The notes under the pieces are model-generated. The model worked only from the letters and a program-made list of their open reading frames with translations, was not told the DNA's origin and searched no databases. DNA of 47,430 nt. Source: a bacterium c-19. GTDB lineage: Bacteria > Bacillota_I > Bacilli_A > Erysipelotrichales > Erysipelotrichaceae. A program made the translations under genes and the position numbers. Shown in pieces: positions 1-9,308 of this stretch. The stretch covers positions 1 through 47,430 of the forward strand of contig QZED01000013.1 in assembly GCA_009917405.1 (NCBI GenBank), given 5' to 3'. How positions within the stretch are numbered: position 1 is the first letter of the stretch; each line of letters starts with the position of its first letter.

Positions 1-2105
1 ATATGATAACTGTTTACTCCTAAATTCGCTGTTGTTTTAATTACTCCTGTATTAGCATCTACACTGAAGAAACTTGCATTTCCCACTCCCGGCTTTAAAC
101 CATAGTGATAAGTAGTGGTAGATCCACCGATTGTATCAGGTGTACCCAGTGTTCCATGAATTGTACCGATGATACCCCCTGTTCTGATATTAGAATCAGA
201 AGCAGTAAAGGTTGGAGTTGTAGTATCCGATGAATTAGAATGAGGTGTTACACTTCCGTCTACTTCACGATAGATTACAATCTCTTTTTCTACAAAGGCA
301 GAATTATAATTATCATCTCCGGTAGTTGGATCATCATCCACTGTTGCTTTAATCTTTACTTTACCAAATGCATTGCTTCCCGTATAAGTAATCGCCCCTG
401 TATCGGGATTGATACTGATGAGAGACACATCTCCACCACTCACACTATAGGTAATCTTCGTTCCGGTATTCGGTGTCGCTGTCGCTGTTTCATTCCAAGA
501 AGTCGCCGCACCACTGATTGATTTCTTTGTCTGCGATGGATCATTGAAGGCGATCGATAAATCCGTCTTTTCTACAGTGAACGATGTACAAACTTTAGTA
601 TCGGATGTAGCTGTTGTAGGATAGCCGTTCGCATCCTTGGTGCTTACACAGAATTTATAAGTCCCTGCCTTTAATCCCCCGTTCACTAAATCAGGAGCAC
701 CGCTCTTGATTTTCACATTCAACGAAGTACTGCTTGAAGCACCGCTGCTGCTCAATCCGTCTACTTCAAAGTTTTGATACGTATTATCACCATTAGTTTC
801 AACTGTATAAGTAAGCGGCATTACCCCTTGTGGATTGACTGTAATCTTCCCTATTGTCTGACCCGCATTCACATTCTTACTGAACTCATAATCACCGACA
901 GTGGCTCCGCTTTGCGGTGTCTTTGTATAAGTGAGTTTATGAGGTTCTACGATTTCAATATCCTTCATACTCGATATAGGCGATGATTTTGCTGGTCTTC
1001 CGGTACTGTCATTAAATTCTTCATTCGCAACTGCTATTTTATACTTGCCAACCGGAATACCTGTTAAATCGAAGTTGTTATTATTTAAAGCTTTATAATA
1101 AAGCAAATCACTGCCTGTATTATTATAAACAAACACTGTTAAGGTATCACTCGCAACCGCATCAAGCTGGAGCGTTGTATCTTTGACAACCTTTTTCCCT
1201 ACTATTGAAACATTATTAGCCTTAATATCGTTAAATGATATTGTATAACCGGGATCTGTGTAACGAATTTTAAATATATTATCTTGTTGTGCTATTTCAT
1301 ATAAAGTGTCCTTATGATAATCATGATTTAGCACCGATACAATTTTAGCTTTTTTCGTTTGTAAAAAGGGACGCACATCCACCATTTGCCAACCATCGGT
1401 AGTTGGATTATTCCCATAATTACGAGCCCATTCAAATTCTACCCATTGTGAGTAAGCTTGACCTCCGGGACCGCTGTAACCATATCGGAAGAAAGAACGT
1501 GAAACTCCTACTCCGTAATCTTTTGCGGCTGTGGCGTCATAAACTCGATCAGATAATGCAAATTTAGTCAATTCCTTTCCCAACAATTGCGTTCTATCGG
1601 TAATTCCGAGAATCCCGCCACTGGTCAATTGTGCTGGAGAAGGAATAATGGCACGCATTAAGTTCCCATTAGATGTGCTCGATTGATCAATAATTTCGCT
1701 TTGCTCAAATGAATTTGCTTGATTACTTATATAAAATGCATCATCGAAGGCCTTTGCCGAAGTATAAACAGGAGAATTATCTTTACCGGAAGCCGTACTG
1801 ATAAAATCACAATAAGCTACAGGAGTTGTTGTAGGAGAGCTAGTACTAACAAAATTATTTGTTGAATCAGTACAGTATTGAACATGATCAATTTTTGTAG
1901 AAAGCGTATAATTATCATTGTTCTCTACATGCACATCCCAAACAACTTCTTGACCGCTTGGATCAGTTCCTAAAATAACATTATATCCTGATTTCAATTT
2001 TGTGATATCCGTCGCGGCAACTGCACTCAATTGATGAGCATAAGTATACCCAATTGATACCGTTCCCACTAAGATAACACATGCTATGAACAACTTTCTC
2101 CACAT
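1..2105 (-). CDS. Secreted Ig-like/cadherin-like repeat surface protein, C-terminus beyond left edge
   Basis: The minus-strand frame beginning at 2105 stays open to the window edge, giving 701 residues without a stop codon. The start has a good ribosome site (AAAGGAGAG at about 2112-2120). Residues 1-30 form a signal peptide (MWRKLFIACVILVG, then an Ala-rich cleavage region). Residues of roughly 150-270 form a domain I do not recognise, rich in Tyr/Trp/Arg. The rest looks like tandem beta-sandwich repeats: phrases such as SINPDTGAITYTG and VDANTGVIKTT are typical of cadherin-like/He_PIG-type Ig repeats in bacterial wall proteins. Any wall anchor would lie outside the window. It is transcribed downstream of, and in the same direction as, the membrane-anchored sigma factor gene. 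Function is unknown; an adhesin or wall structural role is inference. Confidence 0.8.
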   Translation of the reverse strand, partial: MWRKLFIACVILVGTVSIGYTYAHQLSAVAATDITKLKSGYNVILGTDPSGQEVVWDVHVENNDNYTLSTKIDHVQYCTDSTNNFVSTSSPTTTPVAYCDFISTASGKDNSPVYTSAKAFDDAFYISNQANSFEQSEIIDQSSTSNGNLMRAIIPSPAQLTSGGILGITDRTQLLGKELTKFALSDRVYDATAAKDYGVGVSRSFFRYGYSGPGGQAYSQWVEFEWARNYGNNPTTDGWQMVDVRPFLQTKKAKIVSVLNHDYHKDTLYEIAQQDNIFKIRYTDPGYTISFNDIKANNVSIVGKKVVKDTTLQLDAVASDTLTVFVYNNTGSDLLYYKALNNNNFDLTGIPVGKYKIAVANEEFNDSTGRPAKSSPISSMKDIEIVEPHKLTYTKTPQSGATVGDYEFSKNVNAGQTIGKITVNPQGVMPLTYTVETNGDNTYQNFEVDGLSSSGASSSTSLNVKIKSGAPDLVNGGLKAGTYKFCVSTKDANGYPTTATSDTKVCTSFTVEKTDLSIAFNDPSQTKKSISGAATSWNETATATPNTGTKITYSVSGGDVSLISINPDTGAITYTGSNAFGKVKIKATVDDDPTTGDDNYNSAFVEKEIVIYREVDGSVTPHSNSSDTTTPTFTASDSNIRTGGIIGTIHGTLGTPDTIGGSTTTYHYGLKPGVGNASFFSVDANTGVIKTTANLGVNSYH

Positions 2106-2520
2106 ATCCCTCTCTCCTTTCTTCAACATCTACAAATTAAAGTAACTCTGACTTTATCCTATATCAGTTGAAATCAATTTTATCTAGTTTTTTTATTAAA
2201 ATATATCTTTATGATATAGCTATAATACTAAAAGCCTACAAGCAAGTAATAAAGTACTTGCAGTCATCTTTACATCGATCACCTAAATATTCCGGTTATC
2301 TTTGTAAATACAAAAAGTATGTATCGTTTTAAATTCAGCATATTTTCGCTTACAATTATGAAAAAACACAATTGTATACAATACACACACATACCCCGGC
2401 ACAAACCAGTCGTAGCAGAAGGATATAAAGTTCATTTTTTATGAAAAAAATTTTTTATTTTAAAATAATAAAGATTCACAGAGAAAAATCAATTCCCAAA
2501 ACAATTAATTAACAGCACTT
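2106..2520. other. AT-rich intergenic region between sigma factor and surface protein genes
   Basis: There is no convincing gene in these 415 bases. Visible items are an inverted repeat GCAAGTA-ATAAAG-TACTTGC (2242-2261), which could be a hairpin or an operator ahead of the surface protein gene, and a weak palindrome TTATTTTAAAATAA (2455-2468) beside a poly-A/T run that may end the sigma factor transcript. I could not fix a clear -35/-10 pair for the surface protein. If that gene is driven by the neighbouring sigma factor, its promoter need not resemble the housekeeping one. Confidence 0.5.
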
Positions 2521-3546
2521 CTATTTTAATAAAGATTCAAAATCATGCGTCCATCCGTCATTAACCAACACTTCATAATAAGCATCATTATTCGCTTTTA
2601 AAAATTCATATAATTTCTTTGCTTCGGCAATTTCTTCACTGTCACGACTACGCAACTGCCGCTCATCAACCGCCCAGTTTCTTAACAAAAAGTACGCTTC
2701 CTTTGAAGTATTCACGATGCGATTGCGATAAATCACCGATTCATTCTTCACTACTTCGTCGGTACTATGACTGCGGTTAGAATAATAGAAAAATCCTGCA
2801 TAACTGACCGCTACACAACAGGCAGTACTCAATAGAATCTGCATGAAAGTATGAGAATCACCATGATGATAAGATTTAGCCGTTGATAAAGACACAGGCA
2901 TCGTCTTTTGAAAATCAGACAACAACACCGCGGACAAAGCTGCCGATAAAGAGGCGCTCTTAAAATTCAACGGTGCTTCCGCATGTTGCTCATTATATAA
3001 CAAAATCATTTCCTTTAAAGTTTTCTTAGCCGTATATAGACGTGATTTTACCGTTCCTTCCGGAATATCGAGAACAGCCGCACAATCCTGCATACTCATC
3101 TGTTCAAAATAAACGAGCAGTATTACTTGTCTTTGTTGAAGCGGAAGTTGTGCAATCATCGCGGATAAAACTTCGCGGTCACTCTGAAAATGGAAATTGC
3201 TTTGCGGTAAAAAATCACTGCGTTCTTCTACCATTACATTAGTAACAGCACTGCTTTCCATATCAAGCACTACATCCTTGTTTTTACGAAATATATCAGT
3301 ACATTTTCCGTGAATGATCTTACAGCACCAATGATAAAAACGATTTGCTTCGCGCAAAGAAGCCAATGAAGTATGCACTTGTAAAAACGTTTGCTGAACC
3401 GCATCCTTAGCATCTTCACTGTTTTTACAAAGCTTTACGGCAATGTATTCCAATCGCTTATGATAACGTTCGTACAGTTCATTAAATGCCGTTTCATTTC
3501 CTTGCTGTGCCTGTAAAACAAGTTCTTCATCACTGTATGCTTTCAT
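2521..3546 (-). CDS. ECF-type sigma-70 factor with C-terminal transmembrane anchor
   Basis: This 341-residue protein begins with a sigma-70 region 2 (residues about 10-90; the stretch EDAKDAVQQTFLQVH is typical). Region 4 follows (about 123-180) with the helix-turn-helix signature MSMQDCAAVLDIPEGTVKSR. An ordinary ECF factor ends near residue 180. Here a linker leads to one hydrophobic segment (about 233-254) and then about 85 polar, probably extracytoplasmic residues ending in YEVLVNDGW. The sigma domain is therefore probably tethered to the membrane and either released by proteolysis or controlled through the outer domain; this is inference. It has its own promoter and an AAGGAG ribosome site. 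No separate anti-sigma gene lies next to it. Confidence 0.85.
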   Translation of the reverse strand: MKAYSDEELVLQAQQGNETAFNELYERYHKRLEYIAVKLCKNSEDAKDAVQQTFLQVHTSLASLREANRFYHWCCKIIHGKCTDIFRKNKDVVLDMESSAVTNVMVEERSDFLPQSNFHFQSDREVLSAMIAQLPLQQRQVILLVYFEQMSMQDCAAVLDIPEGTVKSRLYTAKKTLKEMILLYNEQHAEAPLNFKSASLSAALSAVLLSDFQKTMPVSLSTAKSYHHGDSHTFMQILLSTACCVAVSYAGFFYYSNRSHSTDEVVKNESVIYRNRIVNTSKEAYFLLRNWAVDERQLRSRDSEEIAEAKKLYEFLKANNDAYYEVLVNDGWTHDFESLLK

Positions 3547-3566
3547 AAAAACACTCCTTTATTTTC

Positions 3567-3596
3567 ATATTAAACTACAATGCAAAACTTTGTCAA
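3567..3596 (-). promoter_or_regulatory. Housekeeping-type promoter of the sigma factor gene
   Basis: On the minus strand a perfect -35 TTGACA (3591-3596) is followed after 18 bases by TAATAT (3567-3572), about 20 bases before the start codon. The sigma gene therefore seems to be expressed by the vegetative polymerase rather than only by itself. Confidence 0.7.
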
Positions 3597-3780
3597 GTAA
3601 AAAATCAAGATAATTGTTGTTAAAGGTATGAAATTTACAATTTTCAACAATTAAAAAACAGCAAATTAAAAAAAGAAGATCATTCCTTCAATAAACAAGA
3701 TGTACTTATACATACTGCTTCTATTCTTATAATAAGTAAAAAAAATAAAGAAAAACATTTAACAAAAACTCTTCCGTAAT

Positions 3781-3806
3781 AAAAAAAATACAGATGAAAA
3801 TCTGTA
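3781..3806 (-). terminator. Intrinsic terminator of the pyrophosphatase gene
   Basis: The 7-bp stem TACAGAT/ATCTGTA has a 4-base loop and is followed in the minus-strand transcript by eight U residues. It lies about 40 bases past the stop codon at 3845. Confidence 0.85.
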
Positions 3807-3844
3807 CTTTTCTTCACATGAAATCAATGATCTGCGTCCTTATA

Positions 3845-5485
3845 TTACAGACGATTATTCAACGCTCTTGTCAACAGCGGAACAATTTGATTTTTGCGCG
3901 ATAATATATCTTCTTGGAAGCTGTGTTCCTCGTCCTTTTGATTCGGGAAAGCAATCGTCACCGCATCTGCCAAGCTTCCGGCACCGAAAAATACCGATCC
4001 GTTTTCTAAAATACTCGTAAATGCAACGACAAGCAAATCTAAACGATGTCTTTTTACATAGTTTTCCATTTCCTTCTGCATATCCGCAGCGATTTCTTCC
4101 ACCTCATCCAATTCCAATGCGATGATTTGAGCAATCATAACAGGATGATCATCAATCACAAAACGCTTAATATCCTTACTGATCAATTCATGCATTGTTT
4201 TTCCGCGGATATTTGAGGAAACCGTGAACAGTTCCTTCGCAAATGTCTCGATGTTTAAATCAGCGATTTTAGCCAATGCGGATGCAATGCCTTGATCCTT
4301 TAAGGTTGATGTCGGAGAACGGAAACGCAGTGTATCCGATAAAATAGCTCCAAGCAAAAGACCTGCCAATTCTTTGGAAATACTTAGTTGATTTTCCATA
4401 TACATCGAAGCGATGATCGTTGCGGTGCTACCGATAATCTCATTGCGAAAAGAAATCGGACGGTTTGTAAAAATATCACCGATGCGATGATGATCAATGA
4501 CTTCTAACAATTCGGCATCTTCAATCCCCTGTACCGATTGTGAGTATTCATTATGATCCACAAGAATCACTTTTTTATTATGACTATTTAAAATATGATA
4601 GCGAGAAACATAACCGCATAAATGGTTCTCATCATCTACAACCGGATAGCTGCGGAATCTTGTTTTCATCATCTTTTTCTCAGTATCTGCGACAAGATCA
4701 TTAATATTAAACGTAATCAAATCTTTTTGCATAATCAGCTTCACGGGCGGCGCAAAAAACAAGAAACGTGAGGTATTCATTGTACCGTGACCCGATATGA
4801 TAATCGGACAATGCGCACGCTTTGCCTCTTCAATGACTTCTTCCTCGACATGATTATCCCAGACGACAATTAACAATCCGGCACCCTTACGAATAGCCGC
4901 AAGCTGTGCATCGGTATCGTTGCCGACGATTACCAAGCGATCCTTTAATTCATAGTTTTTCAATCGTGTTTCCGCTATCGCAATAATACTTACTTTACCG
5001 TTAAAATGAATCTTATCATCATCATAAACAAGTTCACCTTTAATCGTTTTAGCGATATTTTCAGCCGGTGTTTCCTTTAACAGCTGAATGGATAAAGCGG
5101 TATCACCTAAACCGATAGTAGCGAGATCGGACTTTGTCACCATACCTAACAGCTGCTTCTTTTCATTCACGACACCGAGGGAACGCTTGCCGCTCTGATC
5201 CATCACCTGCAATGTTTCATACATCGTACTTTCAGGTGTAATCGTCAGCGGTTCATCCATATCGATTTCTGCCAAAACAGCACGTGCATCTTCAAACAAC
5301 ATCGGTTCTTCAAAGCCAAAACGATTTAACAGCCATTTCGTTTCATCATTTAATGCGCCTAAGCGACATGCCGTTGCCTGCTCACCTTGACGTACCTTAA
5401 GCAGAGCATAAGCAATGGCGGAAACAACCGAATCACTGTCCGGATGCTTATGTCCTGTTACATATATCATATCGCTTGCTTTCAT
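3845..5485 (-). CDS. ppaC: Manganese-dependent inorganic pyrophosphatase with CBS-DRTGG-CBS regulatory insert
   Basis: This is a family II (DHH) pyrophosphatase that hydrolyses PPi to phosphate and drives biosynthetic reactions in the cytoplasm. The N-terminal metal motif GHKHPDSDS is at residues 11-19, DHNE at about 310 and DHH at 331-333. The C-terminal DHHA2 domain carries RFRSPTSTLKD and ends with SRKNQIVPLL, matching the substrate-binding SRKxQ motif. Between the first and later catalytic motifs lie a CBS domain (about 75-125), a DRTGG domain (about 140-250) and a second CBS (about 253-300), which explains the length of 546 residues against about 310 in the simple form. In this subfamily CBS domains bind adenine nucleotides and tune activity. 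The start follows a GGAGG site. The gene appears monocistronic. Confidence 0.95.
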   Translation of the reverse strand: MKASDMIYVTGHKHPDSDSVVSAIAYALLKVRQGEQATACRLGALNDETKWLLNRFGFEEPMLFEDARAVLAEIDMDEPLTITPESTMYETLQVMDQSGKRSLGVVNEKKQLLGMVTKSDLATIGLGDTALSIQLLKETPAENIAKTIKGELVYDDDKIHFNGKVSIIAIAETRLKNYELKDRLVIVGNDTDAQLAAIRKGAGLLIVVWDNHVEEEVIEEAKRAHCPIIISGHGTMNTSRFLFFAPPVKLIMQKDLITFNINDLVADTEKKMMKTRFRSYPVVDDENHLCGYVSRYHILNSHNKKVILVDHNEYSQSVQGIEDAELLEVIDHHRIGDIFTNRPISFRNEIIGSTATIIASMYMENQLSISKELAGLLLGAILSDTLRFRSPTSTLKDQGIASALAKIADLNIETFAKELFTVSSNIRGKTMHELISKDIKRFVIDDHPVMIAQIIALELDEVEEIAADMQKEMENYVKRHRLDLLVVAFTSILENGSVFFGAGSLADAVTIAFPNQKDEEHSFQEDILSRKNQIVPLLTRALNNRL

Positions 5486-5781
5486 AGGACCTCCGATCTA
5501 ATCACTAACGGATCAATTCTTATTTATTATAACATGAATCTGTCTTGTTTTCATTAAAACACCGCGAATTCACGTTTCTTTTCCGTTAACGCACTCAGAC
5601 ATGTTCAGCTAAACATCACGCTCTGTTCAGTTCCCTTTCAGCTTTCTTGTATTTCTTAGTTTTATCACATAATTATGGCAATATTCGATAATATTTTTTT
5701 ATCATTTCACATAAAATAAGTATTTTTTTGCCGTAAAATATGCTTATAATAATAGCGTAAACAAAACAGGAGGATTTTTTT

Positions 5782-7218
5782 ATGGAAAACTCAAATGAAC
5801 CTAAGCAAAACGGCTATGAAGATATGAATGAAGAAATGAACTTTGAAAACGCAGAGATTATCGAAGAAGCATCCCTGCTTGATGAAGGAACAAGCGAAGA
5901 AGTAAGCTTTGAGCAGGCGGATACAGGTGATGATTTAATCATAGACGCTGAGTACAGTGAAAGTGTTTATGATGAAATTCCGCATTCCCGTATCGCGCAT
6001 GATGCAGCTCATGAAACGCAGAGTGTGCCGAATTTCATTTTATATGAGCAGTCACAGGAACATCCGAAAACACCGAAAAAAGCACGCAAACAAAAACGTG
6101 AACATAAAACTGCCGCATTGGCACTGTCATGCTTGTTGTTGGGAACTGTCGGCGGTATCGGCGGATCTTATTTGATTGATCACATCAGCGGCAGACAGCG
6201 TACTACCGTTGTTTATCAAAGCGTTGAACAGGTGGATAAGGACGGTAACAATATCACTAATTTATCTATCAAGGATATTGTCGCAAATACCGAACAGAGC
6301 GTCGTTGAAATTACGACTGAATCGGCAGCTACCGACAGCTTCTTTCAACAAATGGTAACTACCGGTGCCGGCAGCGGAGTCATTATCTCAAAGGACGGCT
6401 ATATTGTCACAAACAACCATGTGGTAGAGGGCGCAAACAAAATTACCGTTCGTGATAAAAGCGGTAAAGAATATGCGGCAGAACTCATCGGTACCGACGC
6501 AAAAACCGATTTAGCCGTTATTAAGGTCAATGCAAATAATTTGTCGGCAGCGATCTTAGGAACCTCTTCATCACTCAGCGTCGGAGATGAAGCGATTGCG
6601 ATAGGAAATCCGCTCGGTGAATTGGGCGGTACGGTCACGAGAGGAATTATCTCCGCATTAGATCGTGAAATCAACATTGACGGACAAGCTATGACACTGC
6701 TTCAAACAGATACTGCCATCAATAAAGGCAACAGCGGCGGCGGACTGTTTAACGGCAGCGGGCAGCTGATTGGAATTGTCAATGCGAAATCATCGGGTAC
6801 CTCAGTAGAGGGTCTAGGCTTCGCCATTCCGATCGATACGGCAAAACCGGTCATTGAATCACTGATTACGAGCGGCTATGTAACCGGCAGACCGCAGCTC
6901 GGTGTTTCAATGGTAAATATCGAAGATGAAATGAGTGCTTTCCAATCCGGTGTGGATGAATTCGGTGTCTATATTGCAAAGATAAATCGTGATTCAGCCG
7001 CAGAAGAAGCAGGACTGAAAATTAAAGACCGTGTAATTTCCGTTGACGGAAAAGAAATCACATCTTCTGATGAAATTGCTAAGATCATTGACAGTAAAAA
7101 AGTCGGTGATTCCATTAAAATCGTTGTTGAGCGTGATCATAAGGAAGTAAGCTTGTCAGCCACATTAAAAGAGGCTGTTAATGAAGAACAAGAAGCACAA
7201 ATCAATACAAGGAGATAA
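5782..7218 (+). CDS. htrA: Membrane-anchored HtrA/DegP-like serine protease with PDZ domain
   Basis: This 478-residue protein has a long acidic cytoplasmic N-tail (1-100), a Lys/Arg-rich stretch, one transmembrane helix (about 110-132) and an extracellular trypsin-like domain. The catalytic triad is visible: His213 in VTNNHVVEG, Asp243 in TDLAVIKV and Ser318 in GNSGGGLF. A PDZ domain follows (about 360-460). HtrA proteins degrade or refold misfolded exported proteins at the membrane-wall interface. The ribosome site AGGAGG (5770-5775) lies a few bases before the ATG. A good -10 (TATAAT, 5745-5750) is present, but the -35 is only a T-run. No heat-shock or CssR operator was recognised. The acidic N-tail is longer than usual for the family. 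Confidence 0.93.
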   Translation: MENSNEPKQNGYEDMNEEMNFENAEIIEEASLLDEGTSEEVSFEQADTGDDLIIDAEYSESVYDEIPHSRIAHDAAHETQSVPNFILYEQSQEHPKTPKKARKQKREHKTAALALSCLLLGTVGGIGGSYLIDHISGRQRTTVVYQSVEQVDKDGNNITNLSIKDIVANTEQSVVEITTESAATDSFFQQMVTTGAGSGVIISKDGYIVTNNHVVEGANKITVRDKSGKEYAAELIGTDAKTDLAVIKVNANNLSAAILGTSSSLSVGDEAIAIGNPLGELGGTVTRGIISALDREINIDGQAMTLLQTDTAINKGNSGGGLFNGSGQLIGIVNAKSSGTSVEGLGFAIPIDTAKPVIESLITSGYVTGRPQLGVSMVNIEDEMSAFQSGVDEFGVYIAKINRDSAAEEAGLKIKDRVISVDGKEITSSDEIAKIIDSKKVGDSIKIVVERDHKEVSLSATLKEAVNEEQEAQINTRR

Positions 7219-7241
7219 AACAATTAAACCGTTTACACCAG

Positions 7242-7266
7242 GTACAGCTTTAAGCTGTACTTTTTC
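7242..7266 (+). terminator. Intrinsic terminator after htrA
   Basis: The stem GTACAGC/GCTGTAC with a 5-base loop is followed by TTTTT. The perfect complementarity extends to 9 bp if the loop closes. Confidence 0.88.
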
Positions 7267-7387
7267 ATTGTTAGGGTTAAATTTTATGGATAGAAAATTT
7301 GGTAAATTCTTGCATTTTTTTCGCTTTGACATGTATTTCATCAGTACATTGTGTTATACTAAAAGAAAGGATAAAGGAGGTATGATT

Positions 7388-8347
7388 ATGAACCAAACAT
7401 TAGAAAAGCGTAAGCTTGTTTTAGTCGGTACAGGCTTTGTAGGAATGAGCTTCGCTTATACTTTATTGACTACACCGGGAATTGATGAATTGGTGCTGGT
7501 TGATATTGATTATGAAAAAACTGTCGGAGAGGAAATGGACTTATCACACGGTTTGCCTTATGCCCCAAGCAAAATGAAAATCAAGGCAGGCAACTATGAG
7601 GACTGTAAGGATGCAGACATTGTTGTAGTAACTGCAGGAGCGGCACAGAAGCCGAATCAGACTCGTTTAGAGTTAACCGTAGTAAATGCAAAAATAATGA
7701 AAAGCATTTGCGAACAAATTAAAGCAAGCGGTTTTAACGGCGTTTTGATTATTGCCAGCAATCCGGTAGACATTATGAGCTATGTTGCTTGGAAAGTAAC
7801 CGGCTTACCTAAGGAAAAAGTAATCGGCAGCGGTACGTTGTTGGATACAGCGCGTTTACGTTATTTAATGAGCGAATATCTGAACATTTCTTCCAAAAAT
7901 ATTCATGCATATATCATGGGCGAACATGGTGATTCCAGCTTTGTTCCTTGGACAAACTGCTATATCGGATGTAAGCATCTGCTTGAATTCTTAGATGAAA
8001 AAGACAAAGACCTCAGCGATTTATTAGAAATATACAAACAGGTACAGCAGGCAGCTTATGAAATTATCAATCGTAAAAAAGCTACTTATTATGGTATCGG
8101 ACTTTCATTAAATCATCTTGTACACTCCATCTTAAAAGATGAAAATTTAATTATGACGGTATCTGCACATCAAAACGGTGAATACGGCCAGGAAGACTTA
8201 TACATCGGTGTTCCGGCAATCGTCGGATCTCAGGGTATTAAGGAAATCATTCAGTTGCCGTTGAATGAAGTTGATCAAAATAAGTTTGATACAAGCTGTA
8301 CAACCCTAAAACAAATCATAAAGGACAGCATCAACGAGCTATTATAA
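7388..8347 (+). CDS. ldh: L-lactate dehydrogenase
   Basis: The enzyme reduces pyruvate to L-lactate with NADH, regenerating NAD+ in fermentation. The 319-residue protein has the Rossmann motif GTGFVG (14-19), Gln87 in AAQKPNQTR (the position that favours lactate over malate), Arg93, SNPVDI (124-129), and the active-site GEHGDS with His180. An in-frame opening reaches back to 7181, overlapping htrA. The ATG at 7388 is chosen because the strong site AAAGGAGG (7373-7380) sits 7 bases upstream of it; the ATG at 7382 would be only 1 base away. A -10 like TATACT (7355-7360) precedes it. TTGACA at 7326-7331 is too far for normal spacing, so the exact promoter is uncertain. Confidence 0.95.
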   Translation: MNQTLEKRKLVLVGTGFVGMSFAYTLLTTPGIDELVLVDIDYEKTVGEEMDLSHGLPYAPSKMKIKAGNYEDCKDADIVVVTAGAAQKPNQTRLELTVVNAKIMKSICEQIKASGFNGVLIIASNPVDIMSYVAWKVTGLPKEKVIGSGTLLDTARLRYLMSEYLNISSKNIHAYIMGEHGDSSFVPWTNCYIGCKHLLEFLDEKDKDLSDLLEIYKQVQQAAYEIINRKKATYYGIGLSLNHLVHSILKDENLIMTVSAHQNGEYGQEDLYIGVPAIVGSQGIKEIIQLPLNEVDQNKFDTSCTTLKQIIKDSINELL

Positions 8348-8357
8348 TCATAAATAA

Positions 8358-8380
8358 AACTGCAGACATGCAGTTTTTTT
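8358..8380 (+). terminator. Terminator after ldh, usable in both directions
   Basis: The stem AACTGCA/TGCAGTT with a GACA loop is followed by a T-run on the plus strand. It also lies immediately past the stop of the converging DUF368 gene, where the minus-strand reading gives a shorter U-tract. Confidence 0.88.
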
Positions 8381-8396
8381 GTATCTTATCAAGATG

Positions 8397-9236
8397 CTAA
8401 GCCAGCTTATTCAATAACGCAACCAATACTCCGCCTAAGATGACTGCAAAGGCACTTGTTAATATCGTAAATACATCGTAAGAGGCATGAAATGGAATCA
8501 AGACAATACTGGATGCAATTATTAAACCGAGGATAAAGCTTAATGTCGCAATACGACTTTTCTTTAACGCAAAACCAGTTAAAGCCGCCGAAGCTACAAT
8601 TCCCAATACGACACCAATTCCGATAAACACCAATGAAATCAACACATCAGGCGCAAATGTTGTTACTGCGGCTACATAGGACTTAAACAAATAATACTGA
8701 TTAAAAATCAACAAGACCATGGATCCGCTGACACCCGGCAACAGCATCGCAAAACCACTGATAAAGCCGGCAGCGATCATCGTTAAACAGTGAAGTAATG
8801 AAATATCTGGCAATGTCGGATTGACTGCGACCTGATCGGAATCAGGTGCTAAAAAGTTAATGATAAATATAAGTGCCATTCCCCCGATAACCCAAACCCA
8901 GTTTACCTTATCCTGCTTTACTTCTGATTTTAAGAATAACGGGATACTGAAAACAACGAGTCCGATAAACCAGTAAATGGTCTGTGTCGGATAGTATTCA
9001 AATAAAACATTTAATATTTTCGCAAATCCGACCAATCCGATCGCCGCTCCCGCCAATACTTCAATCAGGAAGATCAGCTGTTCCTTTCGCTTAGGATTAT
9101 GCACCTTAAACATGCCGGCAATAGCATCCATCGCCTGTTGAAAAATACCTAAAATAACCATCATCGTACCGCCGCTGACACCGGGGATAATATTCGCAAT
9201 GCCAACCGCAATTCCACCGATTAGATTTCTTAACAT
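8397..9236 (-). CDS. DUF368 polytopic membrane protein, putative undecaprenyl-phosphate translocase
   Basis: This 279-residue, very hydrophobic protein has the DUF368 hallmark given twice: NIIPGVSGGTMM near the N-terminus and LLPGVSGSMV around residue 165. The two copies reflect the inverted internal repeat of the family. Members of this family (PopT type) recycle the carrier lipid undecaprenyl phosphate across the membrane for peptidoglycan and wall polymer synthesis; that assignment is family knowledge, not shown here. The CAGGAGG ribosome site is well placed. The gene sits downstream of malQ on the same strand with a 72-base gap. Confidence 0.9.
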   Translation of the reverse strand: MLRNLIGGIAVGIANIIPGVSGGTMMVILGIFQQAMDAIAGMFKVHNPKRKEQLIFLIEVLAGAAIGLVGFAKILNVLFEYYPTQTIYWFIGLVVFSIPLFLKSEVKQDKVNWVWVIGGMALIFIINFLAPDSDQVAVNPTLPDISLLHCLTMIAAGFISGFAMLLPGVSGSMVLLIFNQYYLFKSYVAAVTTFAPDVLISLVFIGIGVVLGIVASAALTGFALKKSRIATLSFILGLIIASSIVLIPFHASYDVFTILTSAFAVILGGVLVALLNKLA

Positions 9237-9308
9237 GAAAAATACCTCCTGTCGGTATTGTTAAGTATAACGACAAAAGGTATAAAATTCAAGTATTTCT
9301 TTTAATAA

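Noticed and set aside
7181-7387. Long N-terminal extension of lactate dehydrogenase overlapping htrA
   Set aside because: It crosses the htrA terminator and the ldh promoter/ribosome site; the conserved LDH sequence starts at 7388.
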